NCBI GenBank assembly: GCA_017615595.1
Contig: JAFZZT010000016.1
Span: forward strand, 1-45,454
Reading direction: 5' to 3'
DNA length: 45,454 nt
Source: Bacteroidales bacterium
GTDB taxonomy: Bacteria; Bacteroidota; Bacteroidia; Bacteroidales; WCHB1-69
Shown here: one piece after another, positions 1-7,889 of the stretch
Position numbering within the stretch: position 1 is the first letter of the stretch
Layout: every line of letters starts with the position of its first letter
Notes under the pieces: model-generated
Seen by the model: the letters and a program-made list of their open reading frames with translations, nothing else
What the model was told of the DNA's origin: nothing
Databases searched by the model: none
Program-made: the position numbers and the translations under genes

Positions 1-230
1 ACTAAGGAGTTAAGAAGTTAAGAGGGTTTACGGTTTACTGTTTACTGTTTACCGATTAGGCGATGAGACGATTAGAGGAGAAAGAGGAGAAGGGAGGTGA
101 AGGGAGGAGAAAAGAGGAGAAAAGAGGAGACTAAAGGTTAAAACTTCTAATTTCTAACTTCTAACTCCAAACTTCTAACTTCTAACTGATAACTGACAAC
201 TGATCACTGTTCACTGATCACTGATCACTA
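1..230 (+). repeat. Mosaic short-repeat array, copy 1
   Basis: Low-complexity noncoding stretch made of successive short-period blocks. They are TTTACTG heptamers (about 28-56), CGAT-headed octamers (about 53-76), purine units like AAGAGGAGAA (about 75-131), CTTCTAA heptamers (about 145-187), then CTGACAA and CTGATCA heptamers (about 186-230). The same blocks in the same order recur elsewhere in the window, so this is an interspersed family. A reverse-complement copy lies at 2958-3150, and the two share about 55 identical bases across the TTTACTG and CGAT blocks. The array may begin before the window. No gene is visible in it. Confidence 0.9.
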
Positions 231-243
231 AAAAAACTTTTTC

Positions 244-276
244 TTGCGTTTTGTATGACAATTAATTGTAGTTTTG
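244..276 (+). promoter_or_regulatory. Bacteroidota-type promoter for the MBL-hemW pair
   Basis: A -7 element TAGTTTTG (269-276) matches TAnnTTTG. A TTG at 244-246 lies 22 bases upstream, within the 17-23 spacing known for this phylum. Transcription would start near 280 and give a leader of about 40 bases. The in-frame TTG at 274 is part of the -7 box, so it cannot be the translation start. Confidence 0.7.
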
Positions 277-318
277 CCAATCAATCCTTTTTATTCATCT
301 TTTAAAAATTCAAACATC

Positions 319-1815
319 ATGGCTGCCATATTGAGAACTGGATACGCTGTTTATCCCTCGGTATCCTTAATGGGTTTCAAAATCGATTCCAAAACCAAAA
401 AGAAGAAATTCGCCTTCATCAAAGAACTCTTGTTTGGCGACTACATCAAACCTTACATAGAGAACAACGACTATGTGAGGATAAAGGTCACCGAGAAGAA
501 CCAGGAGGTGGAGTACGTCAAAGTGCGATGCCGGAATGCCGACGGCTACATCAAAGAATCGGAGATGCAGGCTGAGCGAATCCTGGAGGTCAACTTCATC
601 GATGTGGGACAAGGGGACGGATGCCATGTGGTGACGCCAGACGACAAACATTTCCTCATCGACGCGGGCGGCTCCGACAACATGTACCGGTATCTCAAAT
701 GGAGATTCAACCTCAAGACGGCCAAGGTTGCCCCGCCACCCTTCACGATTGTCATCTCGCACTCAGACACAGACCACTACAACGGGTTTGGCCAGATATT
801 CAACAAGACCGATGGCACGGCCCAGCAGTTCTCCATCAAGAAGGTGTATCACAACGGCATGGTGGAGGCCAGCGGGTCAAAACTCGACTCCTTAGGCACT
901 GAGATCACCTACAACAAGCACAAATACATCACCGACCTGTGCGACACCGACAAGGATTACCAGAATCGGCTTAAGAAGATCGACAAGGCCGGCACCTATA
1001 TCAACGTGCTGGAGAAGACGTCAGCGCCCAAGGAGGCACTGCGCCTCGGCTCCAAGCCCATCTACGACAAAAACAACATGAAGATGGAGATCATGGGGCC
1101 TGTGGCGGTCAACATCGACGGCAAGGACGCGCTGCCCGTCATCGACAGCAACAAGGGCAAGACCAAGAACGGCCATTCAGTCATCATCAAGCTGACCATT
1201 GGCCATCTGAGACTCTTCCTGGGCGGCGACCTCAACACCGAATCTGAATACCACCTCATCCACCACTACTCGGGCATCGATGTGGCCGACATCAAAAAGA
1301 AGCTGAAGACCAAATCGCTCACGGAGAAGAAACGGAAAGAGCTGGAGGCGCAACTGGAGGAGGCCATCCTCAAAGCCCGGGAGGCTCTGGGCGCCGACAT
1401 CGCCAAGTCGTGCCATCATGGCAGCGCCGACTTCACCAGCGAGTTCTTGCGGGTGCTGAACCCCATCGTCACCGTCATCTCCAGTGGAGACGAGGAGCCG
1501 CACGTGCACCCGCGTCCCGACACGTTGGGCACCATCGGCAAGTTCAGCCGTGGCGAACGCTCGCTGATATTCTCCACCGAGCTCGCCCGGTCAAGCAAGG
1601 AGTTTGTCGAGCTACAGAAGTCCAACTCCACGAAGAAGCGGGAGCGCACGGTGACGGTGTATGGCATGATCAACGTGCGCACAGACGGCGAGAAGGTCAT
1701 CATCGCCCAGAAATTGGAGAAGCCGGCCGCGGACCGCAGCTGGGACATCCACAAGCTGGAATGGAACCCGGAGAAGGAATCTTTTGAATACAACCAATAT
1801 CTGAAATACGAATAG
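319..1815 (+). CDS. MBL-fold hydrolase, ComEC/Rec2-like, cytoplasmic
   Basis: The protein has 498 residues from the ATG at 319. This start is preferred because the upstream in-frame TTG at 274 lies inside the promoter. Residues 1-85 form a basic, beta-rich lead with an SH3-like look, ending in YVKVRCRNADGYIKESEM. The metallo-beta-lactamase fold follows: FIDVGQGDG, LIDAGG, the metal-binding motif SHSDTDH, LFLGGD and SCHHGS. This motif set is typical of the hydrolase part of ComEC/Rec2 and its free-standing relatives. There is no signal peptide and no membrane segment, so this is not the DNA-uptake channel itself. A charged, coiled-coil-like insert (about residues 333-370) precedes SCHHGS. It is followed 16 bases later by hemW, probably in one transcript. 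The substrate cannot be deduced; a nuclease or phosphodiesterase role is only inferred from the fold. Confidence 0.85.
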   Translation: MAAILRTGYAVYPSVSLMGFKIDSKTKKKKFAFIKELLFGDYIKPYIENNDYVRIKVTEKNQEVEYVKVRCRNADGYIKESEMQAERILEVNFIDVGQGDGCHVVTPDDKHFLIDAGGSDNMYRYLKWRFNLKTAKVAPPPFTIVISHSDTDHYNGFGQIFNKTDGTAQQFSIKKVYHNGMVEASGSKLDSLGTEITYNKHKYITDLCDTDKDYQNRLKKIDKAGTYINVLEKTSAPKEALRLGSKPIYDKNNMKMEIMGPVAVNIDGKDALPVIDSNKGKTKNGHSVIIKLTIGHLRLFLGGDLNTESEYHLIHHYSGIDVADIKKKLKTKSLTEKKRKELEAQLEEAILKAREALGADIAKSCHHGSADFTSEFLRVLNPIVTVISSGDEEPHVHPRPDTLGTIGKFSRGERSLIFSTELARSSKEFVELQKSNSTKKRERTVTVYGMINVRTDGEKVIIAQKLEKPAADRSWDIHKLEWNPEKESFEYNQYLKYE

Positions 1816-1831
1816 CGCATCCCGACCACAC

Positions 1832-2956
1832 ATGGCAGGCATCTACGTCCACATCCCCTTCTGCGCAAGCAAGTGCGTCTATTGCGGCTTCTACTCGGTG
1901 GTCTCCACAGCCCGCCGCGGGGAGTACCTGGCGGCGCTGGCGCGGGAAATGGTCCTGCGACAAGAGTACCTCGGGGGTGCTGACATCCGCACGCTCTACC
2001 TGGGTGGCGGCACCCCCACCCTGCTCACCCCTGCCGAGCTGGCCTCGCTGCTTGCCGACCTCCGTCGGCACTTCCCCATCGCCCCTGACGCCGAGATCAC
2101 CCTGGAGGGCAATCCCGAGCAGCTCACCGCCGCCTACTGCCGGGAGCTCCGCGCGCTGGGCGTCAACCGCCTCAGCATCGGGGTACAGTCGTTCCACGAC
2201 CATGTGCTGCGCTTCATGGGGCGGCGGCATACGGCTGCCGAAGCCATAGAGGCTGTGCACAACGCGGCCGCCGCCGGCATCCAGAACCTCTCCATAGACC
2301 TTATCTACGGCGTCTCCGAGCGCACTGACGAGCAGTGGGCAGACGAGTTGCAACACCTTCCAGAGCTGCCCATCACCCACTTCTCCGCCTACGCCCTCAC
2401 GCCCGAGGAGAACTCCCTCCTCTACAAACAGATCCAGCACGGGCGCCACGCCCCTGTCGATGAGGAGATGGCCACCCGCCAGTACGCCATGCTCACCGAC
2501 TTCGCCCGCGCACACGGCTTCGAGCATTACGAGGTCTCCAACTTCGCGCGCCCGGGCTATCACTCCCGCCACAACAGCGCCTACTGGGACGGCACGCCCT
2601 ACCTGGGCCTCGGCGCCGCCGCCCACTCCTACAATGGCAGCTCCCGCCAGTGGAACGCCGGCAACCTGAAGCAATATCTCCACGACATCGCCCAAGGCCG
2701 GACCTGCGGCGAGAAGGAGACACTCTCCCCCACCGACCAGTACAACGAGACCCTCCTCCTGCGCCTGCGCACCCACACGGGCCTCGACCTGGACGCGCTG
2801 CAAGCCCGGTTTGGCCCGGAACGCCACCAAGAGCTGCTCTCCTACTTCGAGAAAGAGGTTCCTACAGAGTACTATCAGCTAATAAAAAACCGGCTCTGTC
2901 TGACAGAAGCCGGTCTATGGTTCGCCGACGGCATCGCCGGCAAAGCCTTTATTTAA
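1832..2956 (+). CDS. hemW: Radical SAM heme chaperone HemW
   Basis: The 374 residues match the usual HemW length. The N-terminus carries HIPFCASKCVYC, a CxxxCxxC radical-SAM cluster site (C11, C15, C18) preceded by the HIPF signature, and GGGTPT follows (SAM binding). LSIGVQSF and NLSIDLIYG are further HemN/HemW-family motifs. HemW binds heme and hands it to acceptor proteins. It was long annotated as an oxygen-independent coproporphyrinogen oxidase, but the short length and cysteine pattern favour HemW over the true oxidase HemN. It sits 16 bases after the MBL gene. Its last 25 codons contain a hairpin that would act as a terminator on the opposite strand. The stop codon is followed at once by a mosaic repeat array. 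Confidence 0.92.
   Translation: MAGIYVHIPFCASKCVYCGFYSVVSTARRGEYLAALAREMVLRQEYLGGADIRTLYLGGGTPTLLTPAELASLLADLRRHFPIAPDAEITLEGNPEQLTAAYCRELRALGVNRLSIGVQSFHDHVLRFMGRRHTAAEAIEAVHNAAAAGIQNLSIDLIYGVSERTDEQWADELQHLPELPITHFSAYALTPEENSLLYKQIQHGRHAPVDEEMATRQYAMLTDFARAHGFEHYEVSNFARPGYHSRHNSAYWDGTPYLGLGAAAHSYNGSSRQWNAGNLKQYLHDIAQGRTCGEKETLSPTDQYNETLLLRLRTHTGLDLDALQARFGPERHQELLSYFEKEVPTEYYQLIKNRLCLTEAGLWFADGIAGKAFI
2884..2914 (-). terminator. Minus-strand intrinsic terminator inside the hemW 3' coding end
   Basis: ACCGGCT (2889-2895) pairs with AGCCGGT (2908-2914), extended inward by CTGTC (2896-2900) with GACAG (2902-2906). The A run at 2884-2889 gives a U tract on the minus strand. It would end transcripts that leave the convergent gene at 3151 after crossing the 193-base repeat array. 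Confidence 0.65.
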
Positions 2957-2957
2957 A

Positions 2958-3150
2958 GTTGTCAGTTAACAGTTGTCAGTTAGGAGTTAGAAGTTAGAAG
3001 TTAGAAGTTTTAACCTCTAGTCTCCTCCCTTCTCCTCTTTTCTCCTCTTTTCTCCTCCCTTCTCCTCTTTCCCCTCTTTCTCCTCTAATCGTCTCATCGC
3101 CTAATCGGTAAACAGTAAACAGTAAACTGTAAACTGTAAACCGTAAACGC
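2958..3150 (-). repeat. Mosaic short-repeat array, copy 2 (inverted)
   Basis: This is a reverse-complement copy of the array at 1-230, with the same blocks in the same order when read on the minus strand. It fills the whole convergent gap between hemW and the VWA gene. Read from the hemW stop it begins AGTTGTCAGTTAACAG, as other copies do after other stop codons. Confidence 0.9.
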
Positions 3151-4839
3151 CTAATTCCCGAAACGATAACCCACGTTCAGCGAGATGTTCCAGTAGGGAT
3201 GATGCGCCACCTGATAAGGCTCTACTGGCTCGGTGGCATTGGGATAATAGGTCGCCTTGTATCTGCCGACAGCGATGTCCGTGAAGAAATAGAGGTTCTT
3301 CACCGGGGTGGTGACACCCAAACGGAGCAGTCCGCCCACGGTGGTCTTGTCGGTATGCTTGCGTATCCAGTAAAACTCCTGACTGTTATCCGTGGCACCG
3401 TCATTGTCAGGATCATAGAAATAGGATTTGCCCTTCGTGGCCGTGGCAAAGCGGACATCCAGTCCGAGGCCGCCCATAAAGGCACACTTATGCACATAGT
3501 CGCCAGCCACCATCAGGACGCCGAGGTCGAGGTGCAGCGGTCCCGCAAAGTCATATTTCAGTGCGGCCAGTCCGCCTAAAGCCATATTGGTGGTCTTGAG
3601 CGGCACGGCGAAGTCGAAGCCCACACCCAAGCCAAACGTGTTGCGGTGGGAGATTTCAAAATCAAGTCCCGCATTGACTCCTACAAAGGCATCTCTACGA
3701 ACAGTGGTGATGGTCTCCTTGACCTCCGTAGCCTTCGTGCTGTTGTCGGTATAGTCGCCGATGGTCCAGCGCACCTTGCCCTGGTGGGCACTCGGCACAT
3801 AGCAGGTCAGGTTTTGCCAACGTTTGATGAGCTCCTGGGCCATCGTCTCAAACTGCGCCTCCACCTGCGTGAAGTCATTCAACAGGAACGGTGCCTCGGA
3901 GGAGATGCCCTCAAACACAGACTTGTAGAGTTGGTTGTCCTCGGCCACGTCATTGCCCTTGATGGCGATGACATAGCTCTTGAGCGGAGCACCTTCGATA
4001 GGACGGTTCACCACCTGGTCGCGGACATATTTGAAATAGGGATTCTCCAATCCTTTCTCCGGCAAGCCCAGCTCGGGGTCGGTGGAGTGGTTGTCGTAGC
4101 CATCCGTGAAGGAGACCATGCAGGCATAGTCGAATTTCTCTTTGTCCTTGTTGGGCAGACGGTTGACATAGTTGGAGATCATGTCGGCACCCTTGCGCAT
4201 GGCATAATACAAAGCGGTATTGTTGTAGAGGGTCAGTCCTTGGATGAACTTGATCATGTCATCGCGGGTGTTCATGGTCAGCGGCTCGATGTTATAGACC
4301 ATCTTGTCGGCATTGCCCATGGTGTTGAAGCCCACCACACCCAGTCGGATGCCGCCATCGGGAGAGGCGTTGTAGAGGATGTTGATGAACTTGGTGGCGC
4401 TGTTTTTCAGCTTCTCGAAGTTGGCTTCTCCCAAGGAGTTGCTACAGTCGAGGACCAGCATCACCACCATCACCTTGTCGGTCTCGAAGTTCTGCTGGGC
4501 GTCCTTCACCTCGCTGTCGCGCTGCCAGCTGTAGTCCTTGCCGTTATATTGCCATTTCCAGAACTTAAGACCTCCCTCGAAGCCCTCCGGGCACTCTGTT
4601 GTGGCCTTGTCGAAAGTAAAGGAGATAGACTCGTCCTTCTCCACTTTACCATAGATAACCTCCTTGGGTGTGAAACTGATGCCTTTGGAGGTGATATTGG
4701 TCAGCTGATAGACAAACTGGCCGCGGCTATCCTTGGTGATGGAGTAATCACCTTCGATATAGTATTTCGCTTTGTCCACCTGTGCAAAAGCGGCACCGGC
4801 AAAAAGGAAACAAGCCAAAAGAAGCATTAACTTTTTCAT
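3151..4839 (-). CDS. Secreted VWA-domain protein with C-terminal beta-barrel region
   Basis: The protein has 562 residues with a clear signal peptide (MKKLMLLLACFLFAGAAFAQ). A beta-rich N-terminal part (about 20-120) is followed by a von Willebrand A domain with the metal-site motif DCSNS (D131, S133, S135), a likely T208 and FTDGYD (about 244-249). From about residue 385 the sequence switches to alternating aromatic/glycine strands and ends in VGYRFGN, as in outer-membrane barrels. The likely picture is a VWA adhesion or scaffold domain displayed by a small outer-membrane barrel; the ligand is unknown. It appears monocistronic, with a candidate -7 box at 4921-4928 and the array plus the hemW-embedded hairpin downstream. 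An alternative is a periplasmic VWA protein whose C-terminal strands are not membrane-inserted. Confidence 0.75.
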   Translation of the reverse strand: MKKLMLLLACFLFAGAAFAQVDKAKYYIEGDYSITKDSRGQFVYQLTNITSKGISFTPKEVIYGKVEKDESISFTFDKATTECPEGFEGGLKFWKWQYNGKDYSWQRDSEVKDAQQNFETDKVMVVMLVLDCSNSLGEANFEKLKNSATKFINILYNASPDGGIRLGVVGFNTMGNADKMVYNIEPLTMNTRDDMIKFIQGLTLYNNTALYYAMRKGADMISNYVNRLPNKDKEKFDYACMVSFTDGYDNHSTDPELGLPEKGLENPYFKYVRDQVVNRPIEGAPLKSYVIAIKGNDVAEDNQLYKSVFEGISSEAPFLLNDFTQVEAQFETMAQELIKRWQNLTCYVPSAHQGKVRWTIGDYTDNSTKATEVKETITTVRRDAFVGVNAGLDFEISHRNTFGLGVGFDFAVPLKTTNMALGGLAALKYDFAGPLHLDLGVLMVAGDYVHKCAFMGGLGLDVRFATATKGKSYFYDPDNDGATDNSQEFYWIRKHTDKTTVGGLLRLGVTTPVKNLYFFTDIAVGRYKATYYPNATEPVEPYQVAHHPYWNISLNVGYRFGN

Positions 4840-4920
4840 ATCTGCAATTTTTATGTCTATGAATAACTCTAAAATTCCCTGAATATTATGGTTCTAAAAA
4901 AGGAAAATATTCTAAAGTGG

Positions 4921-4928
4921 CAAAAATA
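4921..4928 (-). promoter_or_regulatory. Candidate -7 box for the VWA gene
   Basis: TATTTTTG on the minus strand matches TAnnTTTG, about 80 bases upstream of the start at 4839. No TTG lies at the expected upstream spacing, so only the -7 element is supported. The rest of the 184-base gap (4840-5023) is AT-rich and shows nothing else apart from the repeat remnant at its end. Confidence 0.45.
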
Positions 4929-5005
4929 CGGAATGTAAAGATGAGTTTTCATCTTCACGAAAAATAGTTATCAACCATTGATTTTTAACTAAAAAGGAGA
5001 TTCCC

Positions 5006-5028
5006 CTGATCACTGATCACTGTTCACT
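5006..5028 (+). repeat. CTGATCA-block remnant of the mosaic repeat
   Basis: Three heptamers of the CTGATCA type sit at the 3' end of the FKBP gene. The gene's TGA stop (5024-5026 on the minus strand) lies inside the first unit. Confidence 0.6.
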
Positions 5029-5554
5029 CCACCTCTACAATCATCACCACCGGCTCCCTTCCATTCACCTTGTCGCCGTCTCCAGCCACGCCGTATGCCA
5101 TATAGGAGGGGATCACCAGGCGGGCCTTGCCACCCGGCCGCAGCATGCGCACGGCCTCGTGCAAAGCATTGATCTCTTCCGACTTGGCCACTTTGAAGAC
5201 CTTCTCTCCATCCACTTCGGAATCATACAGCTTTTCGCCTGAGAGAAGGAAGGTCTGGTATTGCAAATGCACCATGTCATCCTCTTGGAACAGGTCGCCC
5301 TTGCCCTCATCCAGGATCTGGATATAGAGGCCCGTGCCGGTCTTCTCCATCTTCCACCCATAACGCTGGATAAAGAGCTCTATCTCCTCGTTTTCCAAGT
5401 GGATGATTCGCTTGTTGCCTTCCACATAGGGCGCTTCCACATCTTCTTTCTCCTCTTTGGTGCTGGACACCACAGAGCCTGTCGGATTGTTCCGATGGCA
5501 ACCCGACAAAAGAAGCAGAAGGGACAGTATCCAATATGACAGTCGGATTTTCAT
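5024..5554 (-). CDS. FKBP-type peptidyl-prolyl isomerase lipoprotein (GldI-like)
   Basis: The protein has 176 residues. A lipoprotein signal ends in LLSGC with the lipid cysteine at C19. An acidic linker (about 30-50) precedes an FKBP domain. Recognisable FKBP elements are VHLQYQTFLLSGEKLYDS, a GGKARLVIPSYMAYGV stretch (flap and active-site wall) and a closing VVMIVEVE strand. It should catalyse cis-trans proline isomerisation in the periplasm. In gliding Bacteroidota a similar lipoprotein, GldI, is needed for the type IX secretion/gliding machinery; assigning that role here is an inference. It lies 7 bases after the DHH phosphoesterase gene and is probably co-transcribed with it. The stop codon is embedded in a repeat remnant. 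Confidence 0.85.
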   Translation of the reverse strand: MKIRLSYWILSLLLLLSGCHRNNPTGSVVSSTKEEKEDVEAPYVEGNKRIIHLENEEIELFIQRYGWKMEKTGTGLYIQILDEGKGDLFQEDDMVHLQYQTFLLSGEKLYDSEVDGEKVFKVAKSEEINALHEAVRMLRPGGKARLVIPSYMAYGVAGDGDKVNGREPVVMIVEVE

Positions 5555-5561
5555 GACCGGA

Positions 5562-6584
5562 TTAGTATTTTCCCTCTTTCACGGTACGTTCAAAATGGGC
5601 CACGGCCTCTTCGATAGTGCCGTCGAAGAAGGCGCCGGCGGCGTTGTGATGGCCACCCCCGTTGTAATGGTCGCGCGCAAACAGGTTCACATCGACCTTT
5701 CCTTTTGAACGGAAGGAGACCCGTATGCGGGATTCGCGCTCCATGAAGAAAGCGGTGAACTCCACCCCCTTGATGGTCATGCCATAGTTGACAAAGCCCT
5801 CGGAGTCGCCAATCTGGAAGTGGTTGTCTATCAACTCCTGTCTGGTAAGATACATATAGGAGGCGCCGTATTCGGGCATGATCTTCAGGTGCGTAAGAGC
5901 GACTCCCATCAGGCGCAAGCGGCTCTCGGTGTAGTTGCTATACACCTTCTGATGGATCTCCTCCCCGTCGATGCCGACCGCGATGAGCTGGCCCAGCACC
6001 TCGTAGGTACTCGGGTTGTCGCATGCGTACGACATGGAGCCTGTATCGGTGATGATGCCCACATAGAGCGCCTCGGCGATAGCCTTGCTGAAAGAGCGCC
6101 CGGGGGTCAGGTACTTGTAGAGGAAGTTGAAAACGAGCTCACTGGCAGAGCTGGTCAGATGCGTGGTGTACATCACATCGCATTTGATTTCAGGCTGCAC
6201 ATGATGGTCGATGAGCACCTTGAAGGCGCCCGCCTTGGTAATGCTGTTCTGAAGGTCCTGTCCGGCGCGGTGGGCGGCGTTCATATCGACCACGAAGAGC
6301 ATATCGGCCTCTTTGATAGCCTTCCGGGCCTGGACTAGGTTCTCCTGGGCCACGATGATCCGGTCGCTGCCCTCCATCCAGTTCAGGAAGTCGGGGAAAG
6401 CATTCGGGGAGACCACGGACACCTCATAGCCGTCTTCTCTGAAATAGTGGTACAACGCCAGCGCGCACCCCAAAGCATCTCCATCGGGATTGAAATGGAA
6501 GACGATGCAGATCTTACGCGTGCGCTGCAAAGCCTCCTTTACCAGGTGTATATCTTGATCGTTCACAATATGATCTTTAAGCAT
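5562..6584 (-). CDS. DHH/DHHA1 phosphoesterase, NrnA-like (nanoRNase / pAp phosphatase)
   Basis: The protein has 340 residues. DHH motifs are FNPDGDALG (D34, D36), VVDMN (D98), LIDHHV (D124-H126) and DTGSMSY, followed by a DHHA1 domain whose GGGHHNAAG motif (about residue 310) binds the substrate's phosphates. This is the arrangement of NrnA, which degrades 2-5 nt RNA fragments and dephosphorylates pAp with Mn2+; cyclic-dinucleotide phosphodiesterases of the same fold are the alternative. It is first in a two-gene unit with the FKBP lipoprotein. A TATTTTTG box (6586-6593) nearly touches the start codon. If it is used, the message would be almost leaderless; otherwise the gene continues the operon from 6621, 36 bases upstream. 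Confidence 0.88.
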   Translation of the reverse strand: MLKDHIVNDQDIHLVKEALQRTRKICIVFHFNPDGDALGCALALYHYFREDGYEVSVVSPNAFPDFLNWMEGSDRIIVAQENLVQARKAIKEADMLFVVDMNAAHRAGQDLQNSITKAGAFKVLIDHHVQPEIKCDVMYTTHLTSSASELVFNFLYKYLTPGRSFSKAIAEALYVGIITDTGSMSYACDNPSTYEVLGQLIAVGIDGEEIHQKVYSNYTESRLRLMGVALTHLKIMPEYGASYMYLTRQELIDNHFQIGDSEGFVNYGMTIKGVEFTAFFMERESRIRVSFRSKGKVDVNLFARDHYNGGGHHNAAGAFFDGTIEEAVAHFERTVKEGKY

Positions 6585-6620
6585 GCAAAAATAAAAAAAA
6601 TATGTTAAGGGGTGGGTATA

Positions 6621-7889
6621 TTAGATTAACGTGAATAGCACATAGAGCCAGTGAGCGGCGATGCCGGCACAGAGGCCGCCGATGGTGTGTGCGGTGATGG
6701 CCTTGGAGATGAGCTTGCGATATCCCAGCGAGTCCAGCATGGCCGCGTGCGTGCTCAAGAAACCGCTCCAGCACATGCCCATAGCCGTACAGACAGCGAT
6801 GGCATTATTGTCGATAATACCGGAGGAGACGAACTTGGGGATAAGACCCAAGGCGGCGCCCACGGCACCCAAAGCGGTTATCGGGAACGCAATCAGCTCT
6901 GCATGGGTGAATCCGAAGAGCCATTTGAAGATAAAGTTGATCTTGTCAACGAGATAGGTGATGACCGGCACACCTTCATACGCATTACCTGTGTAGGTGC
7001 CGTCCGCACTCGGACCGAAGGTCAGCATCATCACGATGGTGGAGATGACCAGCACACCCGGGATGATAGAGACGCCTATCTCCACACCGCTCATACCACC
7101 GTCCAAGATGGCATTCAGCGTGCGGATGAACACACCCTGTTTCTCCTGTTTCTCCTCCTTGTGCTGCTCCTTCTCCTTCACGGCATCGAAGACCGGCGCG
7201 TCCAACTCGGGATAGTTCTTCAAAGTGAAATGCTGCATCAGACGGGTGGAGACAATACATCCGATAAAGGCGCCCAAGAAGCCCACGCCGGCACCGGCGC
7301 TGTAGCCTTGGCCGATCATGAATGCCAGCACCACCAAGCCCATACCGAAAGAGGTGCCGAAGTTCGTCAGGGACACCAACTGGTATTTCTTGAAATACTG
7401 GCTGAAGCTCCTATCCTTCGACAGGGTGATGATGGCGGGGTTGTCGCTCAGGAACGTCATCACCGCGCCCAAAGAGGCCACGCCCGGCAGGTTGAACAGA
7501 GGCTTCATCAACGGACGCAACAGCTTCTCCATCAACTTCACGATGCCGTACTCCATGAAGAGCTTGCTGACCGCCCCCATCATCACGGTGATAGCCATGA
7601 TATACAACACCGTCTCCATCAACAGATGGTAGGCCGTCTGCAAGAAGGAGTTCAGCATCTTCGGCAAGGTCATCCTGGTCGCCAAGATGCCGAAAAATCC
7701 AAAGAAGATAACAGAGAAAATGATGATCTCCCTCAACAACTTTCTCCGATATGGGGTAATCCGCAGGTCATTCTTCACCTTGCCAAGGTCTATGTCTTTC
7801 ACCTTGCCCAGATCAAATCTCTTCATCTTGTTGATGAAGCTGACCCTCTTCATCTTATGTAAATCAATCTTTTTCACGCTGCGCAGCAT
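6621..7889 (-). CDS. Nucleoside-recognition (Gate) domain membrane transporter
   Basis: The protein has 422 residues with about nine hydrophobic segments. The motifs FLSDNPAIITLSKD, GTSFGMGLVVLAFMIG, GVEIGVSIIPGVLVISTIVMML and CWSGFLSTHAAMLDSLGY are those of the nucleoside-recognition (Gate) family related to nucleoside transporters and spore maturation proteins. It probably moves a nucleoside-like solute or ion; the substrate is not known. The first 42 residues are a very basic lead with imperfect repeats (DLGKVKDIDLGKVKND), unusual for the family. The start overlaps the 3' end of the porin gene by 26 bases, which supports translational coupling. A shorter start inside the lead is possible, for example MKRFDLGKVK. 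Confidence 0.8.
   Translation of the reverse strand: MLRSVKKIDLHKMKRVSFINKMKRFDLGKVKDIDLGKVKNDLRITPYRRKLLREIIIFSVIFFGFFGILATRMTLPKMLNSFLQTAYHLLMETVLYIMAITVMMGAVSKLFMEYGIVKLMEKLLRPLMKPLFNLPGVASLGAVMTFLSDNPAIITLSKDRSFSQYFKKYQLVSLTNFGTSFGMGLVVLAFMIGQGYSAGAGVGFLGAFIGCIVSTRLMQHFTLKNYPELDAPVFDAVKEKEQHKEEKQEKQGVFIRTLNAILDGGMSGVEIGVSIIPGVLVISTIVMMLTFGPSADGTYTGNAYEGVPVITYLVDKINFIFKWLFGFTHAELIAFPITALGAVGAALGLIPKFVSSGIIDNNAIAVCTAMGMCWSGFLSTHAAMLDSLGYRKLISKAITAHTIGGLCAGIAAHWLYVLFTLI

Noticed and set aside
274-318. TTG start at 274 for the MBL protein
   Set aside because: The TTG is the end of a TAGTTTTG promoter -7 box, so it lies upstream of the mRNA start; ATG at 319 is used. The same reasoning rejects TTG at 21863 and at 39059.
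1700-2830. Minus-strand open frame of about 376 codons opposite hemW
   Set aside because: Shadow frame; hemW on the plus strand has all radical-SAM motifs.
1832-2956. Coproporphyrinogen III dehydrogenase HemN
   Set aside because: The length (374) and the single CxxxCxxC arrangement with HIPFC fit the heme chaperone HemW; HemN is longer, at about 455 residues.
1-3150. Composite transposon
   Set aside because: The inverted arrays resemble terminal repeats, but there is no transposase, no target-site duplication that I can see, and similar arrays occur singly elsewhere.
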